DNA of 64,000 nucleotides from Micrasema longulum (taxonomy: Eukaryota > Arthropoda > Insecta > Trichoptera > Brachycentridae). Where the stretch lies: contig JAGVSM010003594.1 in assembly GCA_022494885.1 (NCBI GenBank), positions 289,596 to 353,595 of the forward strand, read 5' to 3'. Position 1 is the stretch's first letter, and every line of letters starts with the position of its first letter. The notes beneath the pieces are model-generated. The model had not been told where the DNA came from. It did not search any database and was given only the letters and a program-made list of their open reading frames with translations. This document shows positions 53,030 through 63,830 of this stretch, piece by piece. The translations under genes were made by a program, and so were the position numbers.

Positions 53030-53450
53030 TTCTCAAACTGAACGGTGTGGGAAGCCAGAAAGAAATTGCCTTAAGGCAATATGCCCGCCCTTGTATGTAT
53101 AAATTGAACGTAGTTATGCAAAATCACCTTCTGAAAAAAGTCCCGATCACAAAACGGAATTTGTCAATTTGAAGAAAATACCCACAGGACTAGAAAAATC
53201 TTAAGGTATTTTAAAATTCAGTAACACTGTTCAAATACATACTAAAATTCTTGTTTTTAATACCAAAAAAACTAATGTATTCATTGTTAATCATTTGTCA
53301 AAGTCAAAAACATTCCAACTGTTGTGTAGATTTGATTATTCACTCTTCTCACTAAGGTGCTATTATCTCAGTTTCACTTTTCTATGGCTGGCTGTTTTTA
53401 TCATAACTACGTTCAATTGTATATTCAAATAAAGTGTTAAATAAATAAAA
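53030..53450 (+). mobile_element. LINE-M-like 3' end split by MITE-5
   Basis: GAAATTGCCTTAAGGCAATA then TGCCCGCC matches the LINE-M 3' stem. The tail TTCAAATAAAGTGTTAAATA and ATAAATAAAAAT comes after the insertion at 53102-53418. Confidence 0.65.
53102..53418. mobile_element. MITE-5, 317 bp, 17-bp TIR
   Basis: Ends AATTGAACGTAGTTATG and CATAACTACGTTCAATT are exact complements. GTATA occurs on both sides (53097-53101, 53419-53423), a possible 5-bp duplication. Noncoding; single copy. Confidence 0.7.
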
Positions 53451-53496
53451 ATATTTAAATATCTTTTTAATTTTATTTTATTTAACTTTCTGTACT

Positions 53497-53730
53497 GTAA
53501 GTCTAGACATTTACCTGGCCTATGACCTATCATTGGCTGGTTTTAGTATCCACTTTAGTTTCATTTTCATTATTCCCTTTCCGCACCTAATGGTACATAG
53601 GGCACTGCGTAAGTAGATCAATCTTAGTGTAACTTGAGGATTTTTTATGTATGAAGGTAAGATGATCAGTCTTACGCCTCAGGTACCAGACCAGGGACTA
53701 TGAAATATTCTAGTGTAAAAACTCCTTTTT
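53497..53730 (-). mobile_element. FB scrap and SINE1 tail/body
   Basis: 53497-53555: GTCTAGACATTTACCTGGCC and CATTGGCTGGTTTTAG. 53562-53730: GCACCTAATGGTACATAGGG, AAGATGATCAGTCTTACGCC, GAAATATTCTAGTG. SINE1 is cut by a LINE-A tail before its head. Confidence 0.65.
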
Positions 53731-54210
53731 ATTTATTTATTTATTTATTAACGGACATTGTCCATTTATACAATTTAAAGGGTTTAAATATTACAATAAA
53801 AGAAGAGTTAAAAACATTTTATAAAAAGAAGCGAAGCATTGACAAACATAAGGGACATCAAGACAATATCTGGACTATTTATTTAGTGCTTGTTAAAATC
53901 GCTGTAAACTCAAAACGAAAATCCAGATCTTGGCTTGAGTTAACAATATGACAAACACGGGTTATTGGAGAATTAAGGCGGTAGTTTGTTATATGCTGAT
54001 CATTGTTTCTCAACCTACGAGTCGGAATATTGAATTTTACTTGTCCCAGTAATGATGGCACATCGATAATACCATTTAGTATGCCGATCATATATATGGA
54101 ATCAATACTAGTTTAACGTTTTTGTAGACCATAAATACTTAGCATTGACTCTATGTCAGCATAAGAATAATTACCTCTCTCTAGTCCAAGCATCCACGCT
54201 ACTTTTCGAA
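53731..54210 (-). pseudogene. LINE-A copy 4
   Basis: TTTATTTATTTATTTATTAAC tail, ACGGACATTGTCCATTTATAC. Minus strand NGIIDVPSLLGQVKFNIPTR, RLNSPITRVCHIVNSSQDLD. Deletions remove EVLFID-equivalent residues. Truncated at 54210 by a SINE1 head. Confidence 0.78.
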
Positions 54211-54212
54211 TA

Positions 54213-54298
54213 TTTAATGTCTACCAGTCGGGAATCGAACCCAAGAGCTATTGCATGGTAGGCAAACGCGCTGGCCACTACGCCACGAGGCCGACAAG
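54213..54298 (-). mobile_element. SINE1 head
   Basis: Minus strand: GGCCTCGTGGCGTAGTGGCC (A-box region), GGGTTCGATTCCCGACTGG (B box). Possibly the head of the SINE1 whose tail is at 53.56-53.73 kb, now split by LINE-A. Confidence 0.72.
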
Positions 54299-55184
54299 CG
54301 ATAATAAGTTTGATACTTCATTCAAATATATTTTTATTTTTTTAAACTACTGAACTCTCTCATTATAATGGTCTGAATTTTGTGGTTAAATGTCCACTTT
54401 CAATCTTGAACATGCTACATCATGCATGGAGGCCCAAAGCGCTTACCACTACACCACGTTGGTATGGTATGTGTGAAGAGAGAAGTATACTCCACTCCCT
54501 CGACCTTGGCAGAGCATTGACACAAGAAACAAAATGGTGGTCTCTAGATAAGGGAACAATGAATGCGTTCGTGTCCTTAACATGCGCAACAGACACGAAC
54601 TCGGAAATAAATAAATAAAATAAATGCCTAATCGATAATTCTTTTGAATTTTAAAAATTCAGTGTATCAATTTTTTATCTTCAAATTGAAATACTAACAT
54701 GTTAAATTTGAAATGTGTACCTTTTATTAACTTATATCTGTATTATTTATGAGAATTTTCAGCCCTAGGGGATTCGATACGCGGTAAAAATTGAAGCATG
54801 AAATTGTTCGTCAAAGTTTCCTGAAAATGCACGAAAAAAATAATGTTAAATAATTTTTAAAAAACGAACTACTACTTATTGTTAATTTATTTTTATTTGC
54901 TACTTTTTTGTAAAATACATTTTTGACAGGATTAGGAGCGTAAGTTTAAATAAAGTTATTTCAACAATCTCTGATACACTAGATACAATTAATTAAATTT
55001 ACTTTAAAATTATTTATTTTTCATAAAACCTTGCCCCAGTGTAAAAAATCATCAAAATACGCTGCAAGTCAATTGAAGTTTAATACAATCCATTGATTTG
55101 TAAATTCCCTTTTGCTAATGATTTCCATTATCAGTACAGATAATGGAAAAAAAAATATTTTTTAAATTTATTTATTCACACTCT
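54299..55184. other. Unassigned; SINE-like and MITE-2 scraps
   Basis: 54425-54465 holds CGCTTACCACTACACCACG (tRNA-head-like complement). 54745-54870 is a minus-strand MITE-2 piece (TTCAGCCCTAGGGGATTCG, GTTTCCTGAAAATGCACG). The 78-codon frame at 54382 is chance. Confidence 0.4.
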
Positions 55185-55810
55185 TTATCAAAATACAATT
55201 CCATGTTCACTTTGCCCAGCTAACAAGGGTACATACCCCGTTCCAAGCTAGGCAATTACATTTCAATATATTATAATAGTTAACAAATTAATATAGAGCA
55301 CAGACAAACAGAATATAAACTTATTCGGATACACATTTTGATTCATATACATACAGACATACACATATATATAAATATACACATGTATACACATGTACAT
55401 ACACACACACGTACATACACCCATGCGCATACACATTCATACATTCATAAAAACATAGACAATTTATTTATGCGAAACTTCATGGTTGTCATCTAAAAAT
55501 ATTTTTTTTTTTAATTATTCCTTATTTTTTATATTTTATTTTTGACATCCAGTAAGTTTCTCCAATCCGTGGCATGCATCAACTTTTCTGACTTCCTACG
55601 ACCAATGTCATGAAAGAGCGAGGTCAACACCTTCCGTAACTTGACAACACTCCCGTCTTTCCACGATTCTGGCAAAAGGTTATGGACCTTTTTGCCTGCG
55701 TAATAGTGTTGTCTCGATGCCAGAACAGTGTTGACCCCTTCACTTAGTATCAGATCCCTATTAGAGTATCTAAATTCATTACAAAGTTCGTTCCTGTGCG
55801 ATATAATTTA
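55185..55810 (-). pseudogene. LINE-T, CR1/L2-like C-terminus
   Basis: Minus-strand frame of 84 codons without ATG (about 55795-55543): NELCNEFRYSNRDLILSEGV, NTVLASRQHYYAGKKVHNLL, PESWKDGSVVKLRKVLTSLF, ending NLLDVKNKI. KKVHNLLPESWK...L..F...L is the usual C-terminal motif. 3' UTR has GTTCACTTTGCCCAGC-complement and ATAAATAAATT end at 55175; it includes a CA/TA-rich tract (55350-55430). Confidence 0.78.
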
Positions 55811-56189
55811 CAGAATTAATTTCAGGCAAGTGACAATGGCGTCCTGAGTTTGTTTTCCGATCCTTGCACGACTCCTTGCATGTCTTTTAATAATAATCAT
55901 TTTGATTGCATCTAATTACAGCCTCTGCATATCGGCAGCAATAATTCGTGTCTGAATTATCAATTCATTATTTATTGTAAACGATATTTACAGGACGACC
56001 ATAAAGTATTATGTAAATTCTCATACGGGAGAATACTTACGAAAGTAGAAATGTATTTACAATATTTTTCGTTTTTTTAAAGAAATTTCATTGTCATATT
56101 TATTTATAATATATACAATATAAGCCAATAACATAAGTTATTTGAAGAAAAACATGTTCAAGAAACTGAACAAAAATAATATATTGCAA
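55811..56189. other. Unassigned stretch
   Basis: Nothing recognised. Confidence 0.4.
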
Positions 56190-56470
56190 ACAATATTTTG
56201 AGTTTGTCCAAATTTTTGTAGACAAGGACTGGATTCAACTCCCTGGGGAGCTGTTAACATCAACATATTACAACAGAGATGAAGAACATTTTCGAGAAGG
56301 TAATATAGAAGTTTAGGCATCTACAGGGCTTATGACCTGTCATTGGCTGGTTTAAGTGGCCACTTTACACACTGCGTAACATTCACCATTCTGCCCATAT
56401 TTGGACATCTACATTCCTTCAATTCTTTTATCTGTTGATGTTTGTGAAGTTAAAGAGCTGAAACCTTTAT
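56190..56470 (+). mobile_element. FB element copy
   Basis: Terminus ATTTTGAGTTTGTCCAAAT, CTCCCTGGGGAGCTG, core TAAGTGGCCACTTTACACAC, then ATCTGTTGATGTTTGTGAAG. Confidence 0.75.
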
Positions 56471-56489
56471 TTATGTTTATTTTATTGTA

Positions 56490-57045
56490 TATTTTCCCTC
56501 CCTCTCACTTCTTTTCAATGCACTTTATAGTCCTAACGCTCTTATATACCTGCGTGAAAATTTCAACGCTTATCAGTTCATGGTTTACCTCTTCGTTCTT
56601 ATTCTCAAGGCACTCTCTTAATACCCACCCACAATTCCTGTTTCTTCTCTAACTCATATAGTGTCCATGCGGCTCCACTGTGGAATCATCTCCCATCCAC
56701 CATCAAAGATGTTACCACAATTTATCTGTTTAAATCACGTCTAAAGAAACATCTGCTTTCTCTCCATAATCTCTCTTCCTTTCCTCTTTCCCCTTTCCTC
56801 TTTTTTCCTTTTTCCCAATGAGTAATACTTTTGATTTAAGGTAATTTATAAACAAATACGTTTATTTCTATGTTTATATATCCTTAGCTTTTTAATCTTT
56901 ATTTTCAATTGAATATGTTCTGTAACTTGAATTATAAAAATAAAACTATTATTTTATTGGTTGGTTGGATGAAATTGCTATTTGACAATAAGCTCGTCAA
57001 TGTACAAATAACGTTATGTACCAAAAGTCAAATAAATAAATAATA
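56490..57045 (+). pseudogene. LINE-M copy 2
   Basis: FQRLSVHGLPLRSYSQGTLL, SVHAAPLWNHLPSTIKDVTT, FKSRLKKHLLSLHNLSS. One base missing near 56555 and one shift near 56640 relative to the 13 kb copy, which keeps the C-terminus in one frame. 3' stem GAAATTGCTATTTGACAATA and TCAAATAAATAAATAATAT. Confidence 0.8.
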
Positions 57046-57144
57046 TTTTTGAAGTCCGTCGTTATTCTTTTGATAAAATTAAGGAGTAAAGAGATTTGTT
57101 TACAATGTTATCAATGTATTTATGATAGGAGAGATCAATTTATT

Positions 57145-57262
57145 TAAATTTTCTTGGCCATTTTTAACAAGTAGTAAATAAGAAAATAGAAGTCAAGTTG
57201 GGGTAGAGTGGGTTTCGAACCTCGAGCCTCCGTTAGTCCGCAATACTGTACTCCTATTCACG
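57145..57262 (-). mobile_element. SINE3 copy 2
   Basis: AAGTTGGGGTAGAGTGGGTTT and CGAACCTCGAG; head partly lost. Confidence 0.7.
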
Positions 57263-57411
57263 ACAAATCTGACGGCTTATAACCCTTGACTTATTTCAGT
57301 CCTTCCTAGAGCTCGGTAGAAATTGAATCGGTCATTTGAAAAACCCAATAAGTCAGGTTTTTGGTAAATGTGACTTTCATTTGAAATTCATATCATTCCG
57401 CTATGAAACCA

Positions 57412-57535
57412 ATTTCAACGAGTTATAAATAACTCATTACTAGAAAATTAAAATTTATTTGGGGTGTCGTGGGGTTTGAACCTCAGATCTCTGATTCGTG
57501 AGTACACAAAACGAGCCACGGGACCACTTCTTGAT
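57412..57535 (-). mobile_element. SINE3 copy 3
   Basis: TTTCAACGAGTTATAAATAAC, GGGTTTGAACCTCAGAT, GAGCCACGGGACCAC. Same order as 31.75 kb. Confidence 0.7.
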
Positions 57536-57889
57536 TCATTATTTTTTTGCAAAAAATAGAGAATATTAAGTTTTTGCCATATTTTTTTCAATTTGTTATA
57601 GAATCTGATTTCGATTTTATGAATAAACAAAGAAATGTATTAAAATTAATTTGTTTGATAGGGAAGATGTTGTAAGAAGATTGTTTTTCAAAATTTACTA
57701 GGTTTATGTAAAATACATCGATGTCATTTTTATTCTTATGCCAAAAAGGTCTTGTGAAAGACAAATCGAATTTATACATTGAAAAATAACTAACGTACAG
57801 TTTGTTATGTTTTTGTTCTTTTAATGTGAGTTTAATATAATTATAATAATCATCATTCCACTAATCTTGATGTTTTTTTTGTAGCATTT
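57536..57889. other. Unassigned stretch
   Basis: No recognisable frame or repeat. Confidence 0.4.
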
Positions 57890-58078
57890 ATGCTATCTAT
57901 CTTTATCTTATCTTTAGATAAGATAGTCAGTCTTACGCTTCAGGTACCAGTCTAGGGAATATGAAATATTCTAGTGAAAACACCCTTTTAAATAAATATT
58001 TCACATCGACCATGTTGGGAATCGAATCTGAGATCACTAGCGTGGTAGGCAAACATTTCACCATAAGCCCGACTTTAT
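57890..58078 (-). mobile_element. SINE1 body and head
   Basis: ATAGTCAGTCTTACGCTTCAG, GAAATATTCTAGTGAAAACA, ATGTTGGGAATCGAATCTGAG. A 14-bp CTTATCTTTAGATAAG palindrome precedes it. Confidence 0.75.
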
Positions 58079-58184
58079 AATATGGGTACACAGAAATGAA
58101 ATGTAAACATAAATACATAGTGTTCAAAACTGTCTTAACATGACGTCTTCTTCTATATTCTGACATGTAAAAAAAAAAAAAAAC

Positions 58185-58272
58185 GTATTGTTATGTGTCT
58201 TCGACACGGGTTACCCCAGTGAGGACACATTTCATTTAATTATTTACGATTGTTCATAATGTAAAAAAAAAT
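58185..58272 (+). mobile_element. LINE-P 3' UTR fragment, plus strand
   Basis: TGTCTTCGACACGGGTTACCC and CCAGTGAGG are the complement of LINE-P at 34.66 and 51.95 kb. Confidence 0.6.
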
Positions 58273-58279
58273 AACTGCA

Positions 58280-59150
58280 ATAATTTTTTTTAACATCATT
58301 TAGAGCTTTTTCATATTGCTTTTAAAAATATATAAGGTTTAAGTTAAATATATCGATGTCGTTAGCAGTCTAATGGCAAAAAGTTCTTGAGAGAGTTAAA
58401 ACGAAAGCATGCATTAAAAAATATCTGAAATTGATTTTCCAAATTAGTTTTTTTGCACAGTTTTACTTTATTCGGTTATTTTTTTTAATAGTATAATGAA
58501 AAAATTTAGTTTGAAGCGTTCTTTGGGCCACTCTGCGAATATTCGATTAAAATATAATCGATTTGGCATCTGTCAATGTCCTGCCGGTCGTTATAATTAG
58601 TTTGAACTTGAAGATAAAGATGCGTGTTAAGTTCTACGCTAATTTCCCTATTCAAGAAATAAATATTATAAAATTACCATAATATTGATGTATTTCTAGA
58701 TAAAACTCCATAGTAATTACTAAAATAAGAAGTATAAATTCGAAATTCTATTTTATGAAGAACGTTTACTAGGGATGGATTAACAGAGAAATTTCAATAT
58801 TTAAATGAAGTGAAATTTATATAAATATCAAAATATCAAATATGTGTTCATTAGGTATATATTAAAAAGTTATATTCATTTTTTTGAGGAAAATAGATAT
58901 TTAAATTAGAGTTTAATTAGATACCTAGTTAATATAAGTTTGATATCAATGACTATATTTACTTCAAATTAGATATCTACGCATACATTATTATTTTTGT
59001 GAATTGTGAGGACAAAAAATTACAAAACTAAAAATAATTCATTTTTAAATATTGAATTTAAGTAGGTACTTACTTAGGTACTTGTAATAGCTGATAATAC
59101 GATACATTTATTTTTACTTATTACAAAAGAGATAAAAAACATTTTAAAGA
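58280..59150. other. Unassigned AT-rich stretch
   Basis: No frame above 60 codons, no partner. Confidence 0.4.
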
Positions 59151-59154
59151 AATG

Positions 59155-59460
59155 AATAAAGAAGTCTAGGCATCCACGGGGCTTATGTGGCCACTTTGCA
59201 CACTGTGTAACATTCACCATTCTGCCGTTATTTGAACATTTAAATTTCTTTGATTCTTCCATCATCTGTTGACGTTTTTGAAGTTAAAGAGCTGAAACCT
59301 TTATTGTTGCGGGTGAGATTCAACTGATCGAATTATTTCACCTACATACGTACATACTATGCAACGCTTGATAATATTTTTCAATTCTTATACTTCTTCT
59401 TGAACCAGCTGGATATATCAACAAAATGTTGAGTTTTTCCAAATTTTTGTAGACATGGGC
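59155..59460 (+). mobile_element. FB element, long internal unit
   Basis: AAGAAGTCTAGGCATCCACG, CACACTGTGTAACATTCACC, GTTGCGGGTGAGATTCAAC, TGAACCAGCTGGATATATC, then terminus TTGAGTTTTTCCAAATTTTTG. A SINE2 copy joins the terminus directly. Confidence 0.75.
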
Positions 59461-59489
59461 GAAACATATAAAACTTCTCTATTAAAAAA

Positions 59490-59635
59490 TGACTCTCACA
59501 CGGAAGGTTCCGCGTTCGATTCTCGGTGAGAACGCAAAAATTAAATGTGATTTTTCTCAAGCCTGGGTGTTCTGTGATGTAATTCATCACTGCAATTGGC
59601 CCTTCTGGCCTGTTGTGGTTCAAAAATAAAGAAAA
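59490..59635 (+). mobile_element. SINE2 copy
   Basis: GTTCCGCGTTCGATTCTCGG (B box), TGTGATTTTTCTCAAGCCTG, TTCTGGCCTGTTGTGGTTC, A-rich end. A-box side lost. Confidence 0.75.
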
Positions 59636-59639
59636 GAAA

Positions 59640-60150
59640 AAATATGTACATATTTTTTTAAACGCTGAATTTTTAAATTTTAAGTATGTTGTCCTAGCAA
59701 CGGTAGATATTTTATAATTTTTGCGAGTATTGTAGTCGAAAAGTAAACTTCGGTCTTAGTTCAATATAAGTATTAAAATTGCTAAGAATCTACATCTCAG
59801 TCGGTCACGCTAAGGTTAGGCAGTCATTGACTGGAGCCAGATGAGCGCTCGGCAGTTTTTTACCGGACTATTTAAAATTTTATCATGCGCCAGTCTGTAA
59901 ACTCATCGCTGGTGCCAACACCCGCTAGTGATGTCAATAAAGTGCATAATAACTTAAATGCGGCTCGTGAGAGCGTCTACAGGGTGTGGGACTTTGGTGC
60001 GATCCTATATTTTTATTTATTTGGATATTTTATTATGTTGATTTACAGTTTTTATTGGAAGCTTTACCCAGCTTACAAACAGGGTTGCCAATTTGTAGGG
60101 AGTTCCCCAAACTGCGGAAAATCTCAACTCGATTGGGGATTTTGTAGGGT
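59640..60150. other. Unassigned stretch, no called gene
   Basis: A 100-codon frame (59885-60187) runs into the following T-rich tail; its N-terminal half (QSVNSSLVPTPASDVNKVHN) is unrecognised. Probably chance. Confidence 0.3.
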
Positions 60151-60151
60151 T

Positions 60152-60620
60152 TGGTATTATTTATTTATTTATTTATTTATTTATTAATGAAATCATACAG
60201 TCTTTATATAAAACAAGGAACAAATTAAAAAATTTAAAAAGTAAGACTAATTACAGATTTCACACTAATGAATGCAGGAGGAGAGGGGAAAAATAATTTT
60301 ATTCTAAAAAAGTAAAAATAAAAATATTACATAAAAAGTTCATAAAAAGGAGAAGACATTGTAAAGCTACTTTACTTTCCTCCCTCTCTCTCTGCTTCCA
60401 TGAACAATTCAATTTAATTGTAAAAAAACAACAACTAACAATAAATTATTCGATGCAGGTAGTAGATGTAGGTAAGTATAAATTAAGAGTTGAAATCAAG
60501 TGATTAAAATTAAAAGTAAAAGTTAAAATTAAGAATTAAATTTAAAAAGTTAAAATTGAAAGACAAAATTAAGAATCAAATTAAAAGTTAAAAGTCAAGC
60601 AGGAGATAAATTTAAAATGT
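60152..60620 (-). mobile_element. LINE-N 3' end, copy 2
   Basis: ATTTATTTATTTATTTATTA tail, AATGCAGGAGGAGAGGGG, CTCTCTCTGCTTCCATGAAC. Colinear with 46.7-47.45 kb. Confidence 0.7.
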
Positions 60621-60729
60621 CTTTAACTGATCTGATAAAAATATGGTATTATGCGGGGAAAATGAGGCTATCTTTAATCGACACATCGATAGTTTGATGG
60701 TAAGTGTTTAAAACTTGAATATTATTATG

Positions 60730-61160
60730 AATGAAATCGATGTTTTTTAATAGCAACACAATATTAACTTCATTTGTCTAAGTTTCGCTCAAGAAAGTTC
60801 GGCAGTAGGTCCTTGGAAAATATTGGCCATTCCAAGTATAATAAACTGCCCGATGAGCTAAAACACGAAAAATTGAATAAAAAATCCAGAAGTGTTGCAA
60901 TTAAAAAGTATTTTTTTAATCTTTTTGGTAGTGATAATTATTTATGTAATTTATATACGAGTAGATGGCGTTTTATGTTTCTTATACAATAATGTTATCT
61001 TTCTATTTCGGATGTATAAATATGTATAATATTATGTATTGTCAAAAAAATGTTTTTTCTTATGTACGGTCCCAAATGTTTCTTTAATAACTCCTGGGAG
61101 TATATTATGTACTTTTTTATTATATGTTTTATGAATGGTAAAAAAATAAAAAAATAAGTA
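60730..61160 (+). pseudogene. LINE-R, CR1/L2-like C-terminus
   Basis: FRSRKFGSRSLENIGHSKYN, KLPDELKHEKLNKKSRSVAI, KKYFFNLFG and a stop at 60992. RKFGxRSxxxxGxxKYNxLPxELK is the C-terminal motif. The 3' UTR ends in an A-rich tract near 61140-61165. Confidence 0.75.
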
Positions 61161-61204
61161 AAAAAAATAGTAATTCGGGAATCCCCTTTTTAACGGAAAA
61201 TGAA

Positions 61205-62760
61205 AACAATGACAGTCGAATGAGCACATTACGATTATGATGTTGTTTATGATGCTTATGATGATGACAATGATGTTCAGATGAAAATGATGACGATGGC
61301 GATAGTGATGATTACGATAGTGATAATGATGTTGACGATTCTAATGATGACGACGGTAATGATTATGATGTTGACGATGCTTATGATAATGACAATGATG
61401 ATGGTGATGATTATGATGACGACGGTGGTGATGATAACGATGATGTTAACGATGTTCATATGAACGATCATGATGTTTATGATGTTCATATGAACGACTA
61501 TGATGATTATGATAATGACGACGGTAATGATTATGATGACGACGATGATTTTGATGATAACGATGATGATGATTATGATGATGATGGTGTTGACGATTCT
61601 TATGATCACGGCGATGGTGATGATGATGTTCATATTGACGACTATGATGATTATAATAATGAAGACGGTAAAGATTATGATGACGACGATGATTTTGATA
61701 AAGACGATGATGATGATTATGATGATGATGATGTTGATGATTTTTATGATCACGGTGATGGTGATGATGATGTTAGCGATGTTCATATGGACGACTATGA
61801 TGATTATAATAATGACGACGGTAATGATTATGATGACGACGATGATTTTGATAAAGACGATGATGATGATTATGATGATGATGATGTTGATGATTTTTAT
61901 GATCACGGTGATGGTGATGATGATGTTCATATTGACGACTATGATGATTATAATAATGAAGACGGTAAAGATTATGATGACGACGATGATTTTGATAAAG
62001 ACGATGATGATGATTATGATGATGATGATGTTGATGATTTTTATGATCACGGTGATGGTGATGATGATGTTAACGATGTTCATATGGACGACTATGATGA
62101 TTATAATAATGACGACGGTAATGATTATGATGACGACGATAATAATGATCATGTTAATGTTGACGATGCTTATGTTGACGACGATGATGATTATGACGAC
62201 GACGACAATGGTGCTTATGATGAGGGCGATGGTGATGATAATGACGATGATGATGGTGATGAAAATGGTGATGATTATGATGATGACGGTGGTGATGATA
62301 ATGATGATGATGGTGTGGACGGTTCTTATGATAACGGCGATGATAATGATGATGTTAACGATGACCATATGGAAGACAATGATGATTATGATAATGACGA
62401 CGGCGATGATGATAATGTTTATGTTGACGATGCTCATGATGATGACGACGGTAATGATTGCGATGACGACGATGATGATTATGACGACGACGACAATGAT
62501 GCTTATGATGAGGGCGATGGTGATGATAATGACGATGATGATGGTGATGACAATGGTGATGATTATGATGATGACGGTGGTGATGATAATGATGATGATG
62601 ATGTTGACGGTTCTTATGATAACGGCGATGATAATGATGATGTTAACGATGACCATATGGAAGACAATGATGATTATGATAATGACGACGGTGATGATGA
62701 TAATGTTAATGTTGACGATGCTCATGATGATGACGATGTCAATGACGATGATTCTTTTAA
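61205..62760. repeat. GAY-rich higher-order repeat (poly-Asp reading)
   Basis: Period-3 array of GAT/GAC with AAT, GTT, TAT, CAT and GGT. Units of 153 and 144 bp alternate at 61631-62081 (297-bp dimer), and a 288-bp unit is repeated at 62221/62509. One plus frame is free of stops from about 61276 to 62784 and reads D-rich with Y, N and G. A second plus frame and the minus strand are also open, so openness comes from composition. No signal peptide, splice context or promoter is visible. Confidence 0.85.
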
Positions 62761-62784
62761 AATCAACCTGTATATCGGATTCTG

Positions 62785-63112
62785 ATGGCGTTCCCAAATT
62801 ACATGGGTCAAACAGGACGTACGATAACCTGCCCTAACCCGTCAAGACGTAACAGATCCGAAGACAACAAAGAAATCATTCTAGATTCTGGGCGTGCTAC
62901 GAATTTCCGCGGAATTCTTCGGTCTGTGCCAACATTTTTTCGATACCTCCTCCATTTGCTAACTCCTTTTTTTGCCTCTCTCACTTTGGCGCCAATTTGA
63001 GATGACATCATCAATAAATAAACACTATCCGGAATACATATTTTTAAAAGTAAATAATACTTAAAAATAATAAATAAACAAAGCCATGTGACCCAATAAA
63101 AATTAAAAAAAA
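62785..63112. other. Unassigned GC-richer flank
   Basis: 62790-63010 is much less AT-rich and is open on both strands for about 70 codons, but neither product is recognised. It could be unique host sequence. Confidence 0.3.
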
Positions 63113-63116
63113 CATA

Positions 63117-63330
63117 TATTTATTTATTTAACTTTACAATACGCCCAAGGGGCATTTACAAAAAATATACAGTTAAGTACAAACATAGTGCGTAAAAATT
63201 TAAAAGATAAACAATGCTTTTTTGTATACATTTAGAAACAATAAGAAGCATACTGCCATGCAAAATAAAAAGTGAAACTTTACATAGTAAAAAATAAAAA
63301 ATAAAAAATTTTATGGATATAATAAAAGTA
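63117..63330 (-). mobile_element. LINE 3' end with GCCCAAGGGGC stem
   Basis: TATTTATTTATTTAACTTTA tail, ACGCCCAAGGGGCATTTAC. Same end structure as LINE-C and LINE-Q. No coding part. Confidence 0.6.
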
Positions 63331-63591
63331 ATTGAATTAAAAAGTAATTTTCTTATTATATTCTTCGATTATTATTCGATATTCTTCGATATTCTTGCGA
63401 TTAACTCAAATCTACAAGTGCATCCAATTTCAACATGTTAAAAATTACTGTAGGAGAAAATATAAATAAGGTTGTGATAGAGCGGAGTATGAACCTCGAT
63501 CAACCACAAAAAGACTACTTTGCTTATATATATACATTTTTATTCTCGAATGATAAAATCATTATTTTTTCCCTTTTTTATGTATTCATTA
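63331..63591. other. Unassigned; possible SINE3 relic
   Basis: 63428-63500 has TTTCAACATGTTAAAAATTAC and TGATAGAGCGGAGTATGAACC, loosely like SINE3. Weak. Confidence 0.3.
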
Positions 63592-63830
63592 ATAGTGCAT
63601 AGGGCACTGCATTTGAATATTAATATATGATAACCGGTTAAAGTTACCTTGCTTGGTTTGATTTCCGCCATGGTTGACATGATATTTTAATTTAAAAAGG
63701 CGTTTTTACACTGAATATATCATAATTTCTTAAATGGCACCTGAAGCGTACGACTAATCATCATATCTTCGTTTATCAAAGGATCAAGACACGCATTGCA
63801 ATGGGAAGAATGGACCTTAGAGTAATAACC
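63592..63830 (+). mobile_element. SINE1 copy, plus strand, diverged
   Basis: GGTTTGATTTCCGCCATGG (decayed B box), TTTAAAAAGGCGTTTTTACAC, GGCACCTGAAGCGTACGAC, TCAAGACACGCATTGCAATG. Confidence 0.65.

Noticed and set aside
59885..60187. 100-codon frame with a hydrophobic C-terminal half
   Set aside because: Its C-terminus is read through the TTTATTTATT tail of LINE-N; the N-terminal half has no recognised homolog.
61460..62785. A 441-codon Asp-rich protein gene (and 445- and 506-codon frames in other readings)
   Set aside because: Three frames are open at once over a period-3 repeat, with no start context or flanking gene structure. Kept as a repeat with a note.
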